A stretch of DNA of 43,892 nt. It comes from Mycobacteriales bacterium. GTDB lineage: Bacteria > Actinomycetota > Actinomycetes > Mycobacteriales > SCTD01. The stretch lies in NCBI GenBank assembly GCA_040902655.1, contig JBBDWV010000008.1, positions 1 through 43,892 of the forward strand, in the 5' to 3' direction. Under the pieces are notes generated by a model. That model saw only the letters and a list, made by a program, of their open reading frames with translations. It made no database searches and was not told where the DNA came from. Made by a program: the position numbers and the translations under genes. Each line of letters starts with the position of its first letter. The first letter of the stretch is position 1. Below are positions 26,966-35,402 of this stretch, piece by piece.

Positions 26966-28390
26966 TCAGATGTCGTAGTAGAGCGAGAACTCATACGGGT
27001 GCGGGCGCAGCCGGATCGCGTCGATCTCGATCTCGCGCTTGTAGGCGATCCACGTCGAGATGAGGTCCTCGGTGAAGACCCCGCCCTCGAGCAGGTAGTC
27101 GTGGTCGGCCTCGAGCGCGTCGAGCACCGCGTCGAGTGAGGCGGGCACCTGCGCGACGTCGGCCAGCTCGTCCGGCGGCAGTTCGTAGAGGTCCTTGTCG
27201 ATCGGCATCGGCGGTTCGATCTTGTTCTTGATGCCGTCCAGACCGGCCATGAGCATCGCCGAGAACGCCAGGTACGGGTTGGACGACGGGTCCGGGCAGC
27301 GGAACTCCAGGCGCTTGGCCTTGGGGTTGCTGCCGGTGATCGGGATGCGGATGCAGGCCGAGCGGTTGCGCTGGCTGTAGACCAGGTTGACCGGAGCCTC
27401 GAAGCCCGGCACGAGGCGGTGGTAGCTGTTGATCGTCGGGTTGGTGAAGGCGAGCAACGAGGCGGCGTGGTGCAGCAGTCCGCCGATGTAGTAGCGCGCC
27501 ATGTCCGACAGCCCGGCGTAGCCGACCTCGTCGTAGAACAGCGGATCGCCGTCCTTCCACAGCGACTGGTGGCAGTGCATGCCCGAGCCGTTGTCGCCGA
27601 TGATCGGCTTCGGCATGAAAGTGGCCGACTTGCCGTACTCGTTCGCGGTGTTCTTGACGATGTACTTGAACAGCATCATGTCGTCGGCGCCCTGCAGGAG
27701 CGTGTTGAAGCGGTAGTTGATCTCCTGCTGCCCGGCCGAGCCGACCTCGTGGTGGCCACGCTCCACCGTCATGCCGGCGTCCTCGAGCCGGACCGCGATC
27801 TCGTCGCGCAGGTCCGCGTAGTGGTCGGTCGGTGAGACGGGGAAGTAGCCGCCCTTGGTGCGCGGCTTGTAGCCCAGGTTGCCGCCCATCTCCTCGCGGC
27901 CGGTGTTCCAGTTGGCCGACTCGGCGTCGATCTTGTAGAAGCTGCCCTGTGGCTGGGAGTCGTACTGGATCGAGTCGAACAGGTGGAACTCCGCCTCCGC
28001 GCCGAAGAAGGCGGTGTCGGCGATGCCGGAGCCCTTGAGGTAGGCCTCCGCCTTCTTCGCGACGTTGCGCGGGTCACGGGAGTACGCCTCGCCGGTCAGC
28101 GGGTCGTGGATGAAGAAGTTGAGGATCAGCGTCTTGCGGGTGCGGAAGGGATCCAGCTGCGCAGTGGTCGGATCCGGCAGCAGCAGCATGTCGGACTCGT
28201 GGATCTCCTGGAAGCCGCGGATCGACGAGCCGTCGAAGCCGAGCCCGTCGTCGAAGACGTCCCGCGTGAAGGAGCCGACCGGCACCGTGAAGTGCTGCAT
28301 CACTCCCGGCAGGTCACAGAAGCGGACGTCGACCATCTCGACGCCCTCCTTCTCGATGTACGTCAGGACCTCGTCGGCACTGGTGAACAA
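26966..28390 (-). CDS. glnA: Glutamine synthetase GlnA1 (type I)
   Basis: The main glutamine synthetase: 474 residues, the length of the adenylylation-controlled dodecameric enzyme. Motifs: [94 protein letters not shown] and the adenylylation loop [11 protein letters not shown] with target Tyr402. The TTG start at 28390 has GGAGG about six bases upstream. It is controlled by GlnE (18480) at protein level, and a GlnR-type box lies about 80 bp upstream at 28468-28505. In Mycobacterium the same gene sits near glnE and glnA2. Confidence 0.97.
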   Translation of the reverse strand: MFTSADEVLTYIEKEGVEMVDVRFCDLPGVMQHFTVPVGSFTRDVFDDGLGFDGSSIRGFQEIHESDMLLLPDPTTAQLDPFRTRKTLILNFFIHDPLTGEAYSRDPRNVAKKAEAYLKGSGIADTAFFGAEAEFHLFDSIQYDSQPQGSFYKIDAESANWNTGREEMGGNLGYKPRTKGGYFPVSPTDHYADLRDEIAVRLEDAGMTVERGHHEVGSAGQQEINYRFNTLLQGADDMMLFKYIVKNTANEYGKSATFMPKPIIGDNGSGMHCHQSLWKDGDPLFYDEVGYAGLSDMARYYIGGLLHHAASLLAFTNPTINSYHRLVPGFEAPVNLVYSQRNRSACIRIPITGSNPKAKRLEFRCPDPSSNPYLAFSAMLMAGLDGIKNKIEPPMPIDKDLYELPPDELADVAQVPASLDAVLDALEADHDYLLEGGVFTEDLISTWIAYKREIEIDAIRLRPHPYEFSLYYDI

Positions 28391-28467
28391 GGACGTCCTC
28401 CGGGAGTCGGGGGCACGGCGGCGGCGGCCGTGCCGGTTGGCGCTGCAGACGAGAGTAGCCAGGTGCC

Positions 28468-28505
28468 GTGACCCGGCCGTGTCCCGTGTGTTTCGTCGCG
28501 GTTAC
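28468..28505 (-). promoter_or_regulatory. GlnR-type box before glnA1
   Basis: Read toward glnA1 (minus strand), four pentamers occur at exact 11-bp steps: GTAAC, GAAAC, GACAC and GTCAC. The first two match the GlnR consensus GTnAC-n6-GaAAC exactly; the third has one mismatch and the fourth two. The box is about 80-115 bp before the glnA1 TTG. The same GTAAC-n6-GAAAC half occurs before glnA2. Confidence 0.6.
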
Positions 28506-28571
28506 GCGGCGTACCCTGCGGGCGCATCCCGTACGTCCTGCCGCACCGATCCGGAGGCTAGCCTCGAGGTC

Positions 28572-29141
28572 ATGGCGAGGTGGACCGGTACCTGGATGTC
28601 GGGACCGGCCGCCGCCGGCGCAGAGCGTCGCCCGGAGGGCGTCTGGCCCGGTCGGCGCTACGGCTTCCCGCAGGACGGGTCGGGTGCGGTCGCGACGACC
28701 GGCGCGAAGCTCGCGGCGCTGCTCGTCGACATCGCGGTCGGCGCCCTCATCGGGGGGCTGCTGAACGCCTACCTCGGCGACCCGACGTCGCTGCAGCGCA
28801 CGCTGGCCACGAACGGGTCGTTCGCCCTGCAGGTGATCCTGCTGCAGTCGCTGACCGGGCAGTCGATGGGCATGCGCCTGCTCGGCATCCGGGTCGCCAG
28901 GCTGGCCGATCCGGCCGGGATCCCCGGCTTCCTGCCAGCGGCGGTGCGCACCGCGCTGCTGTTCCTGGTGCTGCCGGCCGTGATCCTCGACCGCGACGGC
29001 CGCGGGCTGCACGACAAGGCCGCCGGCACCGTGGTCCTGCGGGTCCGGCCATCGAGGAGCGCCGTCGACGAGCGGCGCGGCGGGGGCGTGACGGACGAGC
29101 GGCGCGGCGGGGGCGTGACGGACGAGCGGCCCGGCAGGTGA
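28572..29141 (+). CDS. RDD-family membrane protein
   Basis: A 189-residue RDD-type integral membrane protein: three hydrophobic stretches (LAALLVDIAVGALIGGLLNAYLG, LQVILLQSLTGQSMGMRLLG and AVRTALLFLVLPAVIL) and the Arg-Asp/Asp pattern of the family, including GIRVARL and DRDGRGLHDKAAGT near the end. Function of RDD proteins is mostly unknown. The final 40 residues are a nine-residue tandem repeat, DERRGGGVT, from 27-bp DNA units at 29067-29120. It is divergent from glnA1, the same neighbour as in Mycobacterium (Rv2219A). A TAGCCT hexamer lies seven bases before the ATG, so it may be leaderless. Confidence 0.87.
   Translation: MARWTGTWMSGPAAAGAERRPEGVWPGRRYGFPQDGSGAVATTGAKLAALLVDIAVGALIGGLLNAYLGDPTSLQRTLATNGSFALQVILLQSLTGQSMGMRLLGIRVARLADPAGIPGFLPAAVRTALLFLVLPAVILDRDGRGLHDKAAGTVVLRVRPSRSAVDERRGGGVTDERRGGGVTDERPGR
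29067..29131 (+). repeat. 27-bp tandem repeat in RDD gene
   Basis: Two exact copies of a 27-bp unit (GACGAGCGGCGCGGCGGGGG then CGTGACG), at 29067-29093 and 29094-29120, followed by a partial third. They encode DERRGGGVT. Confidence 0.85.
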
Positions 29142-29175
29142 CCCGGACCAGCGGCGCGGCACCCCGCGTCCCGGA

Positions 29176-29940
29176 TCAGCGGCGCGGTACCCGCGTCGGC
29201 ATCGGGCCCTTCGGGACGGGCAGCGTCGCGCCGCCCATCGCCTTGAACTTGCGGTCCAGCTCGTTGACCACCTTGGGCTTGATGTTGCGCGGCAGCTTGA
29301 GGAAGTGCTTCTCGAGCTGACGCAGCCCCACCTGACCCTCGCCGTCGCCGACGACGAGGTCGTAGACGGGGGTGTCGCCGACGATCCGGGACACCTTCTT
29401 CTTCTCGGCGGCAAGCAGCGAACGCGCGCGGTGGTGCGCGCCCTCGGCGACCAGGACCACGCCGGGCCGGCCGATCACGCGGTGCACCAGGTCCTGCTCG
29501 CGGGTGAAGCCGACAGCAGGGGTCACGCGCCAGTCGCCGCGCATGTTGGTCAGCACCGCCGCGGCGGCACCGGCCTGACCCTCGACCTGAGAGAAGGCGG
29601 TCGCCTGGACACGCCGGCCGAACACGAACGCGGCCACCACGAGGCCGAGCATCACGCCGAGGAAGCTGAGGTACACCACCCCGCCGAAGATCAGGCCGAT
29701 CGTGACCAGGAGCAGCACCGGGCCGAAGAAGGCCGCCAGCAACAGCGGCAGCACCTTCGGGTCCTGCGCACGGGTGGCGGTGAAGGCCATCCGGATCTGC
29801 TTGAGCTTCGCCCCCCGGGGTGGCTTGACCTTCGCGGGCTTGCCGCCCCCCTTACCGGCGCCCTTGCCGCTTCCCTTGCCAGCCCCCTTGCCGGCCCCCT
29901 TGCCGGTGGCAGGAGCGGACGATCGCTTGAACAGGCCCAT
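29176..29940 (-). CDS. DUF4191 membrane protein
   Basis: A 254-residue integral membrane protein of the DUF4191 family (mycobacterial Rv2219 type). Residues 6-40 are a Gly/Lys-rich tract (repeated GKGAGKG units) which is unusual. Two hydrophobic segments lie near residues 67-110 (LLLAAFFGPVLLLVTIGLIF and LSFLGVMLGLVVAAFVF). A large cytoplasmic domain follows, with VLTNMRGDWRVTPAVGFT, VHRVIGRPGVVLVAEG and VGDTPVYDLVVGDGEG. Function is unknown. The start is ATG at 29940; the longer frame upstream is not coding. It converges with the RDD gene and is followed on the same strand by lipA's group. Confidence 0.88.
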   Translation of the reverse strand: MGLFKRSSAPATGKGAGKGAGKGSGKGAGKGGGKPAKVKPPRGAKLKQIRMAFTATRAQDPKVLPLLLAAFFGPVLLLVTIGLIFGGVVYLSFLGVMLGLVVAAFVFGRRVQATAFSQVEGQAGAAAAVLTNMRGDWRVTPAVGFTREQDLVHRVIGRPGVVLVAEGAHHRARSLLAAEKKKVSRIVGDTPVYDLVVGDGEGQVGLRQLEKHFLKLPRNIKPKVVNELDRKFKAMGGATLPVPKGPMPTRVPRR

Positions 29941-29957
29941 GCCGACAAGGATAGGTC

Positions 29958-30734
29958 TCAGGCCCGGGGTTCCTCGGCAGCGCGTCGTGCGGCACGGGCG
30001 CGCTCGGCGTCGCGGGCCAACTGCGCGGCCTGCTCGGGTGTCGGCGCCGTCCCGCCGAGGCTGGCCGGGATCCACCACGTGTCGTCCGCGGACCGCGGGC
30101 CGCCCGGGTAGCTGGCCCGGGCCTCGTCGAGCAGCACCCGCATCCGCGCCTTCAGATCGGCGGTCGCGGCCACCGCATCCCCGGACGGGTCGGGGGAGAA
30201 GGGCTCACCGACGACGATCCGGATCGGCGTGCCGCGGGTGAGGTCCCTGGGCCGGCCCTTGGTGAGCACCCGCTGGCTGCCCCACACGACGCAGGGCAGC
30301 AGCGGGACGCCCGCCTCCATCGCCATCCGGGCCGCGCCGGTCTTGAACTCCTTGAGGTCGAACGACTGCGAGATGGTGGCCTCCGGGAAGACCCCGACGA
30401 TCTCGCCGCTCTGCAGCGCCTTGACCGCCAGCTGGTAGCTGTCGTTCGCCGCGCCCTTGCGGTCGACCGGGATGTGCTTCATCCCACGCATCAGGGGCCC
30501 GGCGATCCGGTGGTCGAAGACCTCCTTCTTGGCCATGAACCGGACCAGCCGGCCGGCCGGGCGCGCGGCGAGCCCGGCGAAGGTGAAGTCGAGATAGCCG
30601 ACGTGGTTGATCGCCATGACCGCCCCGCCCGTGCGCGGGACGTGCTCCTGGCCGCTGACCGTGAACGTCAGGCCCAGGCCGCGGAAGGCCAGCCGGGCCA
30701 GGGCGATCACGGACGTGTACGTCGGCTCGGCCAT
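29958..30734 (-). CDS. 1-acyl-glycerol-3-phosphate acyltransferase (PlsC-like)
   Basis: A 258-residue acyltransferase that likely transfers a fatty acyl chain to lysophosphatidic acid, a membrane-lipid step. NHVGYLDF (H-X4-D catalytic motif, with His near residue 43), VRFMAKKEVFD, the FPEAT motif (GVFPEATISQS) and VPLLPCVVWG are present. It probably has an N-terminal amphipathic or weak membrane region rather than a full helix. The C-terminal tail is Ala/Arg-rich. It lies between the DUF4191 gene and lipA. Similar genes at this place are not recalled in Mycobacterium. Confidence 0.87.
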   Translation of the reverse strand: MAEPTYTSVIALARLAFRGLGLTFTVSGQEHVPRTGGAVMAINHVGYLDFTFAGLAARPAGRLVRFMAKKEVFDHRIAGPLMRGMKHIPVDRKGAANDSYQLAVKALQSGEIVGVFPEATISQSFDLKEFKTGAARMAMEAGVPLLPCVVWGSQRVLTKGRPRDLTRGTPIRIVVGEPFSPDPSGDAVAATADLKARMRVLLDEARASYPGGPRSADDTWWIPASLGGTAPTPEQAAQLARDAERARAARRAAEEPRA

Positions 30735-30773
30735 GCGCGGAACCTACCCCGCAGGCCGCCGGCTACAGGGTGG

Positions 30774-31724
30774 CTACGACCCGGCGCGCTGGCGGGCGTC
30801 CACGCGTCGCGCCCTGGCCTGGTCGTACAGCCGGCCGGCGCGGTAGGACGACCGCACCAGCGGCCCGCTCAGCACGCCGGCGAAGCCGATCTCCTCGGCC
30901 TCCTGCTCCAGCTCGACGAACTCCTCCGGCCTGACCCACCGCGCGACCGGGTGGTGCCGCGGCGACGGCCGGAGGTACTGCGTGATGGTGATCAGCTCGC
31001 AGCCGGCGTCGTACAAATCCTGCAGCGCCTCCGAGATCTCCTCGCGCTGCTCGCCCATGCCGAGGATGAGATTGCTCTTGGTGACCAGACCGGCTGCTCG
31101 GGCGGCGGTGAGGACGCCGAGCGAGCGGTCGTAACGGAAGCCGGGGCGGATGCTCCGGAAGATGCGCGGCACCGTCTCGACGTTGTGCGCCAACACCTCC
31201 GGACGGGAGGCGAACACCTCCTCCAGCAGCGAGGGTGTGCCGTTGAAGTCGGGGATCAGCAGCTCGACGCCGACGCCCGGCAGCGCGGCGTGGATCTGCC
31301 GGACGGTCTCGGCGTAGAGCCAGGCGCCGCCATCGGGCTGGTCGTCGCGGGCAACGCCGGTGACGGTGGCGTACTTCAGGCCCATCTGCGCGACCGACTC
31401 GGCCACCCGGCGGGGTTCGTCGGTGTCATAGGCGGCGGGTCTGCCCGTGTCGATGTTGCAGAAGTCACAGCGTCGGGTGCACTGGTCGCCGCCGATGAGG
31501 AAGGTCGCCTCCCGGTCCTCCCAGCACTCGTAGATGTTGGGACAGCCGGCCTCCTCACAGACGGTCGACAGACCTTGCGTCTTCACCAGCTTCTTCAGCG
31601 CGGTGTACTCGGGCCCCATGACCGCCCGGGTCTTGATCCACGAAGGCTTCTTCTCGATCGGCGTCTGGCTGTTGCGCACCTCGAGGCGCAGCATCTTGCG
31701 CCCGTCGGGCCCCACTGTGCTCAC
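30774..31724 (-). CDS. lipA: Lipoyl synthase LipA
   Basis: LipA inserts two sulfur atoms into protein-bound octanoyl groups to make lipoyl cofactor. It is a 316-residue radical SAM enzyme with both iron-sulfur motifs: [13 protein letters not shown] (the auxiliary cluster, CX4CX5C) and CTRRCDFCN (CX3CX2C). [30 protein letters not shown] and TITQYLRPS follow as usual. It lies in a minus-strand run after lipB, but separated from it by a five-gene ABC importer. The GTG start is eight bases after the stop of the upstream importer ATPase. Confidence 0.97.
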   Translation of the reverse strand: MSTVGPDGRKMLRLEVRNSQTPIEKKPSWIKTRAVMGPEYTALKKLVKTQGLSTVCEEAGCPNIYECWEDREATFLIGGDQCTRRCDFCNIDTGRPAAYDTDEPRRVAESVAQMGLKYATVTGVARDDQPDGGAWLYAETVRQIHAALPGVGVELLIPDFNGTPSLLEEVFASRPEVLAHNVETVPRIFRSIRPGFRYDRSLGVLTAARAAGLVTKSNLILGMGEQREEISEALQDLYDAGCELITITQYLRPSPRHHPVARWVRPEEFVELEQEAEEIGFAGVLSGPLVRSSYRAGRLYDQARARRVDARQRAGS

Positions 31725-31732
31725 GTAGCAGG

Positions 31733-32587
31733 CTAACCCGGCAGGGTCACCTGGCCTTCCCCGACGCCACCCGGACCGGCCGCGCGGCGTCCGGCCCGGC
31801 GGGTCCGCTCGGCCGCCGGGTCGGGCCGGGGCACCGCCGCCAGCAGCGCCTGTGTGTACTCGTGCTGCGGCGCGGCGTACACCTGCTGGGCGTCGCCCTG
31901 CTCGACGATCCGGCCGAGCCGCATCACCGCGACGGTGTCGCTGACGTGCGCCACCGCGGCCAGGTCGTGCGCGATGAACAGGTAGGTGAGCGACAGCTCC
32001 CGCTGCAGCCGGACGAGCAGGTTCAGCACCTGCGCCTGGACGGAGACGTCGAGCGAGGCGATCGGCTCGTCGAGCACCAGCAGGTCCGGCTCGACCGCGA
32101 GCGCACGGGCGATCCCCACCCGCTGGCGCTGCCCACCCGACAGCTCGTGCGGGTGCCGCTCCACGAGTTCGGCAGAGAGCCCGACGAGGTCGAACAGCTC
32201 CCGGACGCGGCCCCGGCGGTCCTGCTTGTGCAGGCCGTGCACCTCGAGCGGCTCGGACACGCTGTCACCGACGGTGCGCCGCGGGTTCAGCGAGGCATAC
32301 GGGTCCTGGAAGACCATCGCCATCCGCCGCCGGAGACCGCGCAGCTGACGCCGGCCGAGCCCGCGCACGTCGGTCCCGTCGAGCTCCACGCGTCCGCCGG
32401 TCGGCTCGACCAGGCGCAGCAGCGCCAGCCCTGTCGTGGACTTGCCGGAGCCGGACTCACCCACCAGGCCGAGCGTCTGACCACGGCGTACGCCGAAGCT
32501 GACGCCGTCGACCGCCTTGACCCGCCCGGCGCCGCGCCGGCCGGCGAAGTGCACCTGGAGGTCCTCGACCACCAGCAGGTCGTTCAC
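31733..32587 (-). CDS. Oligopeptide-type ABC ATPase, second subunit
   Basis: A 284-residue ATP-binding subunit of a peptide/nickel-type importer, like DppF/OppF. Seen are the Walker A motif [12 protein letters not shown] loop [14 protein letters not shown], signature [15 protein letters not shown] and Walker [14 protein letters not shown]. It is the second ATPase of the operon; its C-terminus lacks the Cys-rich segment seen in the other ATPase. Its GTG overlaps the stop of that ATPase. The substrate is not known; peptides or a metal complex are possible. Confidence 0.9.
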   Translation of the reverse strand: MNDLLVVEDLQVHFAGRRGAGRVKAVDGVSFGVRRGQTLGLVGESGSGKSTTGLALLRLVEPTGGRVELDGTDVRGLGRRQLRGLRRRMAMVFQDPYASLNPRRTVGDSVSEPLEVHGLHKQDRRGRVRELFDLVGLSAELVERHPHELSGGQRQRVGIARALAVEPDLLVLDEPIASLDVSVQAQVLNLLVRLQRELSLTYLFIAHDLAAVAHVSDTVAVMRLGRIVEQGDAQQVYAAPQHEYTQALLAAVPRPDPAAERTRRAGRRAAGPGGVGEGQVTLPG

Positions 32588-33552
32588 GGGCCCACCTCAC
32601 AGCGGGTACGGGCCAGGTGGCCCGGCCCCACCTCGCACAGCGGCGGGTGCTCGCGCACGCACGCCGGCTCCTGGACCGGGCAGCGCGGCGCGAACCAGCA
32701 GCCCTCCGGTCGGTGCAGCGGGTCGGGTGGCAGCCCGCCGATCGTGGCCAGCTCGCTGCGTTGCGCCCCGAGAACCGGTAGCGCGCCGAGCAGCCCGCGG
32801 GTGTAGGGGTGGCGCGGCGTGGCGTAGAGCGCATCGACCGGGGCCTGCTCGACGACCTCGCCGGAGTACATGACCATGACCCGGTCGGCGATCCCGGCCA
32901 CCACCCCGAGGTCGTGGCTCACCCAGACGACGGCGGTCCCGAGACGTTCCTGGAGGTCCTGCACGAGGTCGAGGATCTGGGCCTGGGTCGTCACGTCGAG
33001 CGCGGTCGTCGGCTCGTCGGCAATGAGCACCGCAGGGTCCAGCGAGAGGCCGATCGCGATCATCACGCGCTGCCGCATCCCGCCGGAGAACTGGTGCGGG
33101 TAGTCCTCCAGCCGCGCCTCGGGCTCCCGGATCCCGACCAGCGAGAGCAGCTCGGCCGCCCGCTTCCGCGCGTCGCGGCGGCTCAGGTCGAGCCGCTCCT
33201 CCAGTCCCTCGGTGAGCTGCCGACCGATGCTGAGCACCGGGTTCAGCGAGGTCATCGGGTCCTGGAAGACCATGCCGATCTCGCGGCCGCGCAGCTCGCG
33301 CAGTCGCTCCGGCCCGGCGTCCAGGACCTCCTCGCCGTGCATCCGGACGCTGCCGGTGATGCAGGCGGAGGCCGGCAGCAGCCCCAGCACGGCCAGCATG
33401 GACACGCTCTTGCCGCTTCCGGACTCGCCCACGATCGCCAGCGTCTCGCCCGCGGACACGTCCAGGTCGAGCCCGGCGACGACGGGTGCCCGGCCGCGGC
33501 GGCTGCCGAAGCTCACCTGCAGGTCACGCACGGACAGCACCGGGTCACTCAT
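32584..33552 (-). CDS. Oligopeptide-type ABC ATPase, first subunit
   Basis: A 322-residue ATPase like DppD/OppD. The Walker A motif is GESGSGKS, with the FQDPMTSLNPVLSIG loop, signature FSGGMRQRVMIAIGL and Walker B LIADEPTTALDV. The C-terminal oligopeptide-transporter segment (RHPYTRGLLGALPVLG...CWFAPRCPVQEPACVREHPPLCE) has four Cys, which bind a 4Fe-4S cluster in some DppD proteins. ATG at 33552 overlaps the previous permease stop (ATGA). It powers import through the two permeases together with the second ATPase. Confidence 0.92.
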   Translation of the reverse strand: MSDPVLSVRDLQVSFGSRRGRAPVVAGLDLDVSAGETLAIVGESGSGKSVSMLAVLGLLPASACITGSVRMHGEEVLDAGPERLRELRGREIGMVFQDPMTSLNPVLSIGRQLTEGLEERLDLSRRDARKRAAELLSLVGIREPEARLEDYPHQFSGGMRQRVMIAIGLSLDPAVLIADEPTTALDVTTQAQILDLVQDLQERLGTAVVWVSHDLGVVAGIADRVMVMYSGEVVEQAPVDALYATPRHPYTRGLLGALPVLGAQRSELATIGGLPPDPLHRPEGCWFAPRCPVQEPACVREHPPLCEVGPGHLARTRCEVGP

Positions 33553-34445
33553 GCGGCCGCCCCGCGGGACTCGATGGCCGAACGCTGACGGGGGTCGAGC
33601 GCGTCGCGCAGCGCGTCGCCGACGACGTTGAAGGACAGCACCGTCAGGAAGATGGCGACGCCCGGGAACACGCCCATCCACCACGCCTGCTCGACGAAGC
33701 CCCTGCCCTCGAAGAGCATCCGGCCCCAGGACGGGTCCGGTGGCTGCACACCGAGCCCGAGGAAGGACAGCGCCGCCTCGGACAGGATCGCGAACGCCAG
33801 GCTCAGCGAGGTCTGCACGATGATCGGCGCGAGCACGTTCGGCAGGACGTGCAGGCGCAGCAGCCGCAGGTCGCCGACCCCGAGCGACCGGGCCGCCCGC
33901 ACGTACACCTCCTCGCGCACGGACAGCACGCTCGCGCGGGTGATGCGGGCGAAGATCGGCGTGTAGACGACGCCGATCGCGATCATCACGTTGGTCGAGC
34001 CCGGCCCGAGGACCGCGAGGATCGCGATGGCCAGCAGGATCGCCGGGAAGGCGAACAGCACGTCCATCGCCCGCATGACCAGGTCGTCGACCCAGCGGCC
34101 GTAGAAGCCGGCGACCAGGCCCAGCACGACACCGGCCGTGAGCGAGATCCCGACGCTCACCAGACCGACGAGCAGGGACACCCGCGAGGCGACCAGCACC
34201 CGGCTGAGGACGTCGCGCCCCAGCTCGTCGGTGCCGAACGGATGCGCCCATGACGGCCCCTGCAGGCGCCCAAGCACGTCGACCGCGTTCTCCTCGTACG
34301 GCGCGAGGACGCTTCCGAGGACAGCGGTCACGAGCAGCAGCGCCAACACGACCAGGCCGAAGACGGCCAGCTTGTGGGTGAGCAGCGCACGCAGCACCGC
34401 GCGGCTGGTGGATTGTGCGACGGGCGGCGGCTCGGGCGCTGTCAC
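33549..34445 (-). CDS. ABC permease, DppC-like
   Basis: A 298-residue inner-membrane permease of the OppC/DppC type with an N-terminal helix (LAVFGLVVLALLLVTAVLGSV), HPFGTDELGRDVLSRV, and the EAA loop EEVYVRAARSLGVGDLRLLRLHVLPN that contacts the ATPases. The GTG start overlaps the DppB-like stop. It forms a heterodimer with that permease to carry the substrate. Confidence 0.93.
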   Translation of the reverse strand: MTAPEPPPVAQSTSRAVLRALLTHKLAVFGLVVLALLLVTAVLGSVLAPYEENAVDVLGRLQGPSWAHPFGTDELGRDVLSRVLVASRVSLLVGLVSVGISLTAGVVLGLVAGFYGRWVDDLVMRAMDVLFAFPAILLAIAILAVLGPGSTNVMIAIGVVYTPIFARITRASVLSVREEVYVRAARSLGVGDLRLLRLHVLPNVLAPIIVQTSLSLAFAILSEAALSFLGLGVQPPDPSWGRMLFEGRGFVEQAWWMGVFPGVAIFLTVLSFNVVGDALRDALDPRQRSAIESRGAAA

Positions 34446-35389
34446 GTGCTGTACCGGATGCGCGGGTCGACGGCGGCGTACAGCAGATCGACGAGCAGGT
34501 TCACGAGCAGGAAGAGCGCGGCGATGAGCAGCACCGTGCCCTGCACGACCGGGTAGTCGCGCGCGTTCACCGCGTCGAGCGTCAGCCGGCCGATGCCCGG
34601 CCAGGCGAAGATGACCTCCACGACGATGACGCCGCCCAGCAGCGTTGCCAGCTGGACACCGGTGACCGTGATGATCGGGATGAGGGCGTTGCGCAGGACG
34701 TGTCGGCGCAGCACCAGCCGCTCCCGCAGCCCCTTCGACCGGGCCGTGCGCACATGGTCCGCACCGAGCGACTCGAGCACGGCCGCGCGGATGAAGCGGG
34801 TGAGGATCGCCCCGGAGACGACGCCGATGGTGACCGCCGGCATCACCATGTGCGACGCCCACGCGACCGGGTCCTCCGACAGCGGGACGTAGCCGGACGG
34901 CGGCAGCAGGCCGAAGGTGCCGGACAGCAGCAGGATCAGCAGGATCGCCATCCAGAAGTCCGGGATGCTGACGCCGATCTGGCTGACCACGGTCGCCACG
35001 TGGTCAGCCCACGACCCGGAGCGCATCGCGCTGATGACGCCGAGCGGGACGGCGATGCAGAGCGCGACCAGCAGGCCGCACAGGGCCAGCGACAGGGTCG
35101 CCGGCAGCCGGGCCATCAGCGATTCGGTGACCGGCTGCCCGGTCCGGAAGCTGACCCCGAGGTCGCCGGTGAGTGCTCCACCGACGTAGGACAGGTACTG
35201 CACCGGCAGTGGTTTGTCGAAGCCCGCCCGCTCCCGCAGGGCGGCGTAGGTCTCGGGGTCGAAGCGGGTGCCCAGCGACAGCCGGATCGGGTCTCCGGGC
35301 ACCAGTTGCACGAGCCCGAAGACGATGAGGCTGACGCCGAACAGGACCACGACCGACTGGGCGACCCGGCGGAGGATGAAGCGGCGCAC
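34442..35389 (-). CDS. ABC permease, DppB-like
   Basis: A 315-residue OppB/DppB-type permease with about six membrane segments. The first helix (SVVVLFGVSLIVFGLVQLVPGDP) is followed by GVSFRTGQPVTESL, a long periplasmic loop and the EAA-type loop GADHVRTARSKGLRERLVLRRHVLRNALIP. The start is taken as GTG at 35389 rather than the further upstream in-frame start, which lies within the binding-protein gene. It follows the binding protein by 13 bp. Confidence 0.92.
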   Translation of the reverse strand: MRRFILRRVAQSVVVLFGVSLIVFGLVQLVPGDPIRLSLGTRFDPETYAALRERAGFDKPLPVQYLSYVGGALTGDLGVSFRTGQPVTESLMARLPATLSLALCGLLVALCIAVPLGVISAMRSGSWADHVATVVSQIGVSIPDFWMAILLILLLSGTFGLLPPSGYVPLSEDPVAWASHMVMPAVTIGVVSGAILTRFIRAAVLESLGADHVRTARSKGLRERLVLRRHVLRNALIPIITVTGVQLATLLGGVIVVEVIFAWPGIGRLTLDAVNARDYPVVQGTVLLIAALFLLVNLLVDLLYAAVDPRIRYST

Positions 35390-35402
35390 GGCCCGGCCCG
35401 GG

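Noticed and set aside
30474-31736. 420-codon frame antisense to lipA
   Set aside because: Mirror frame of lipA; His/Arg/Asp-rich composition typical of a shadow.
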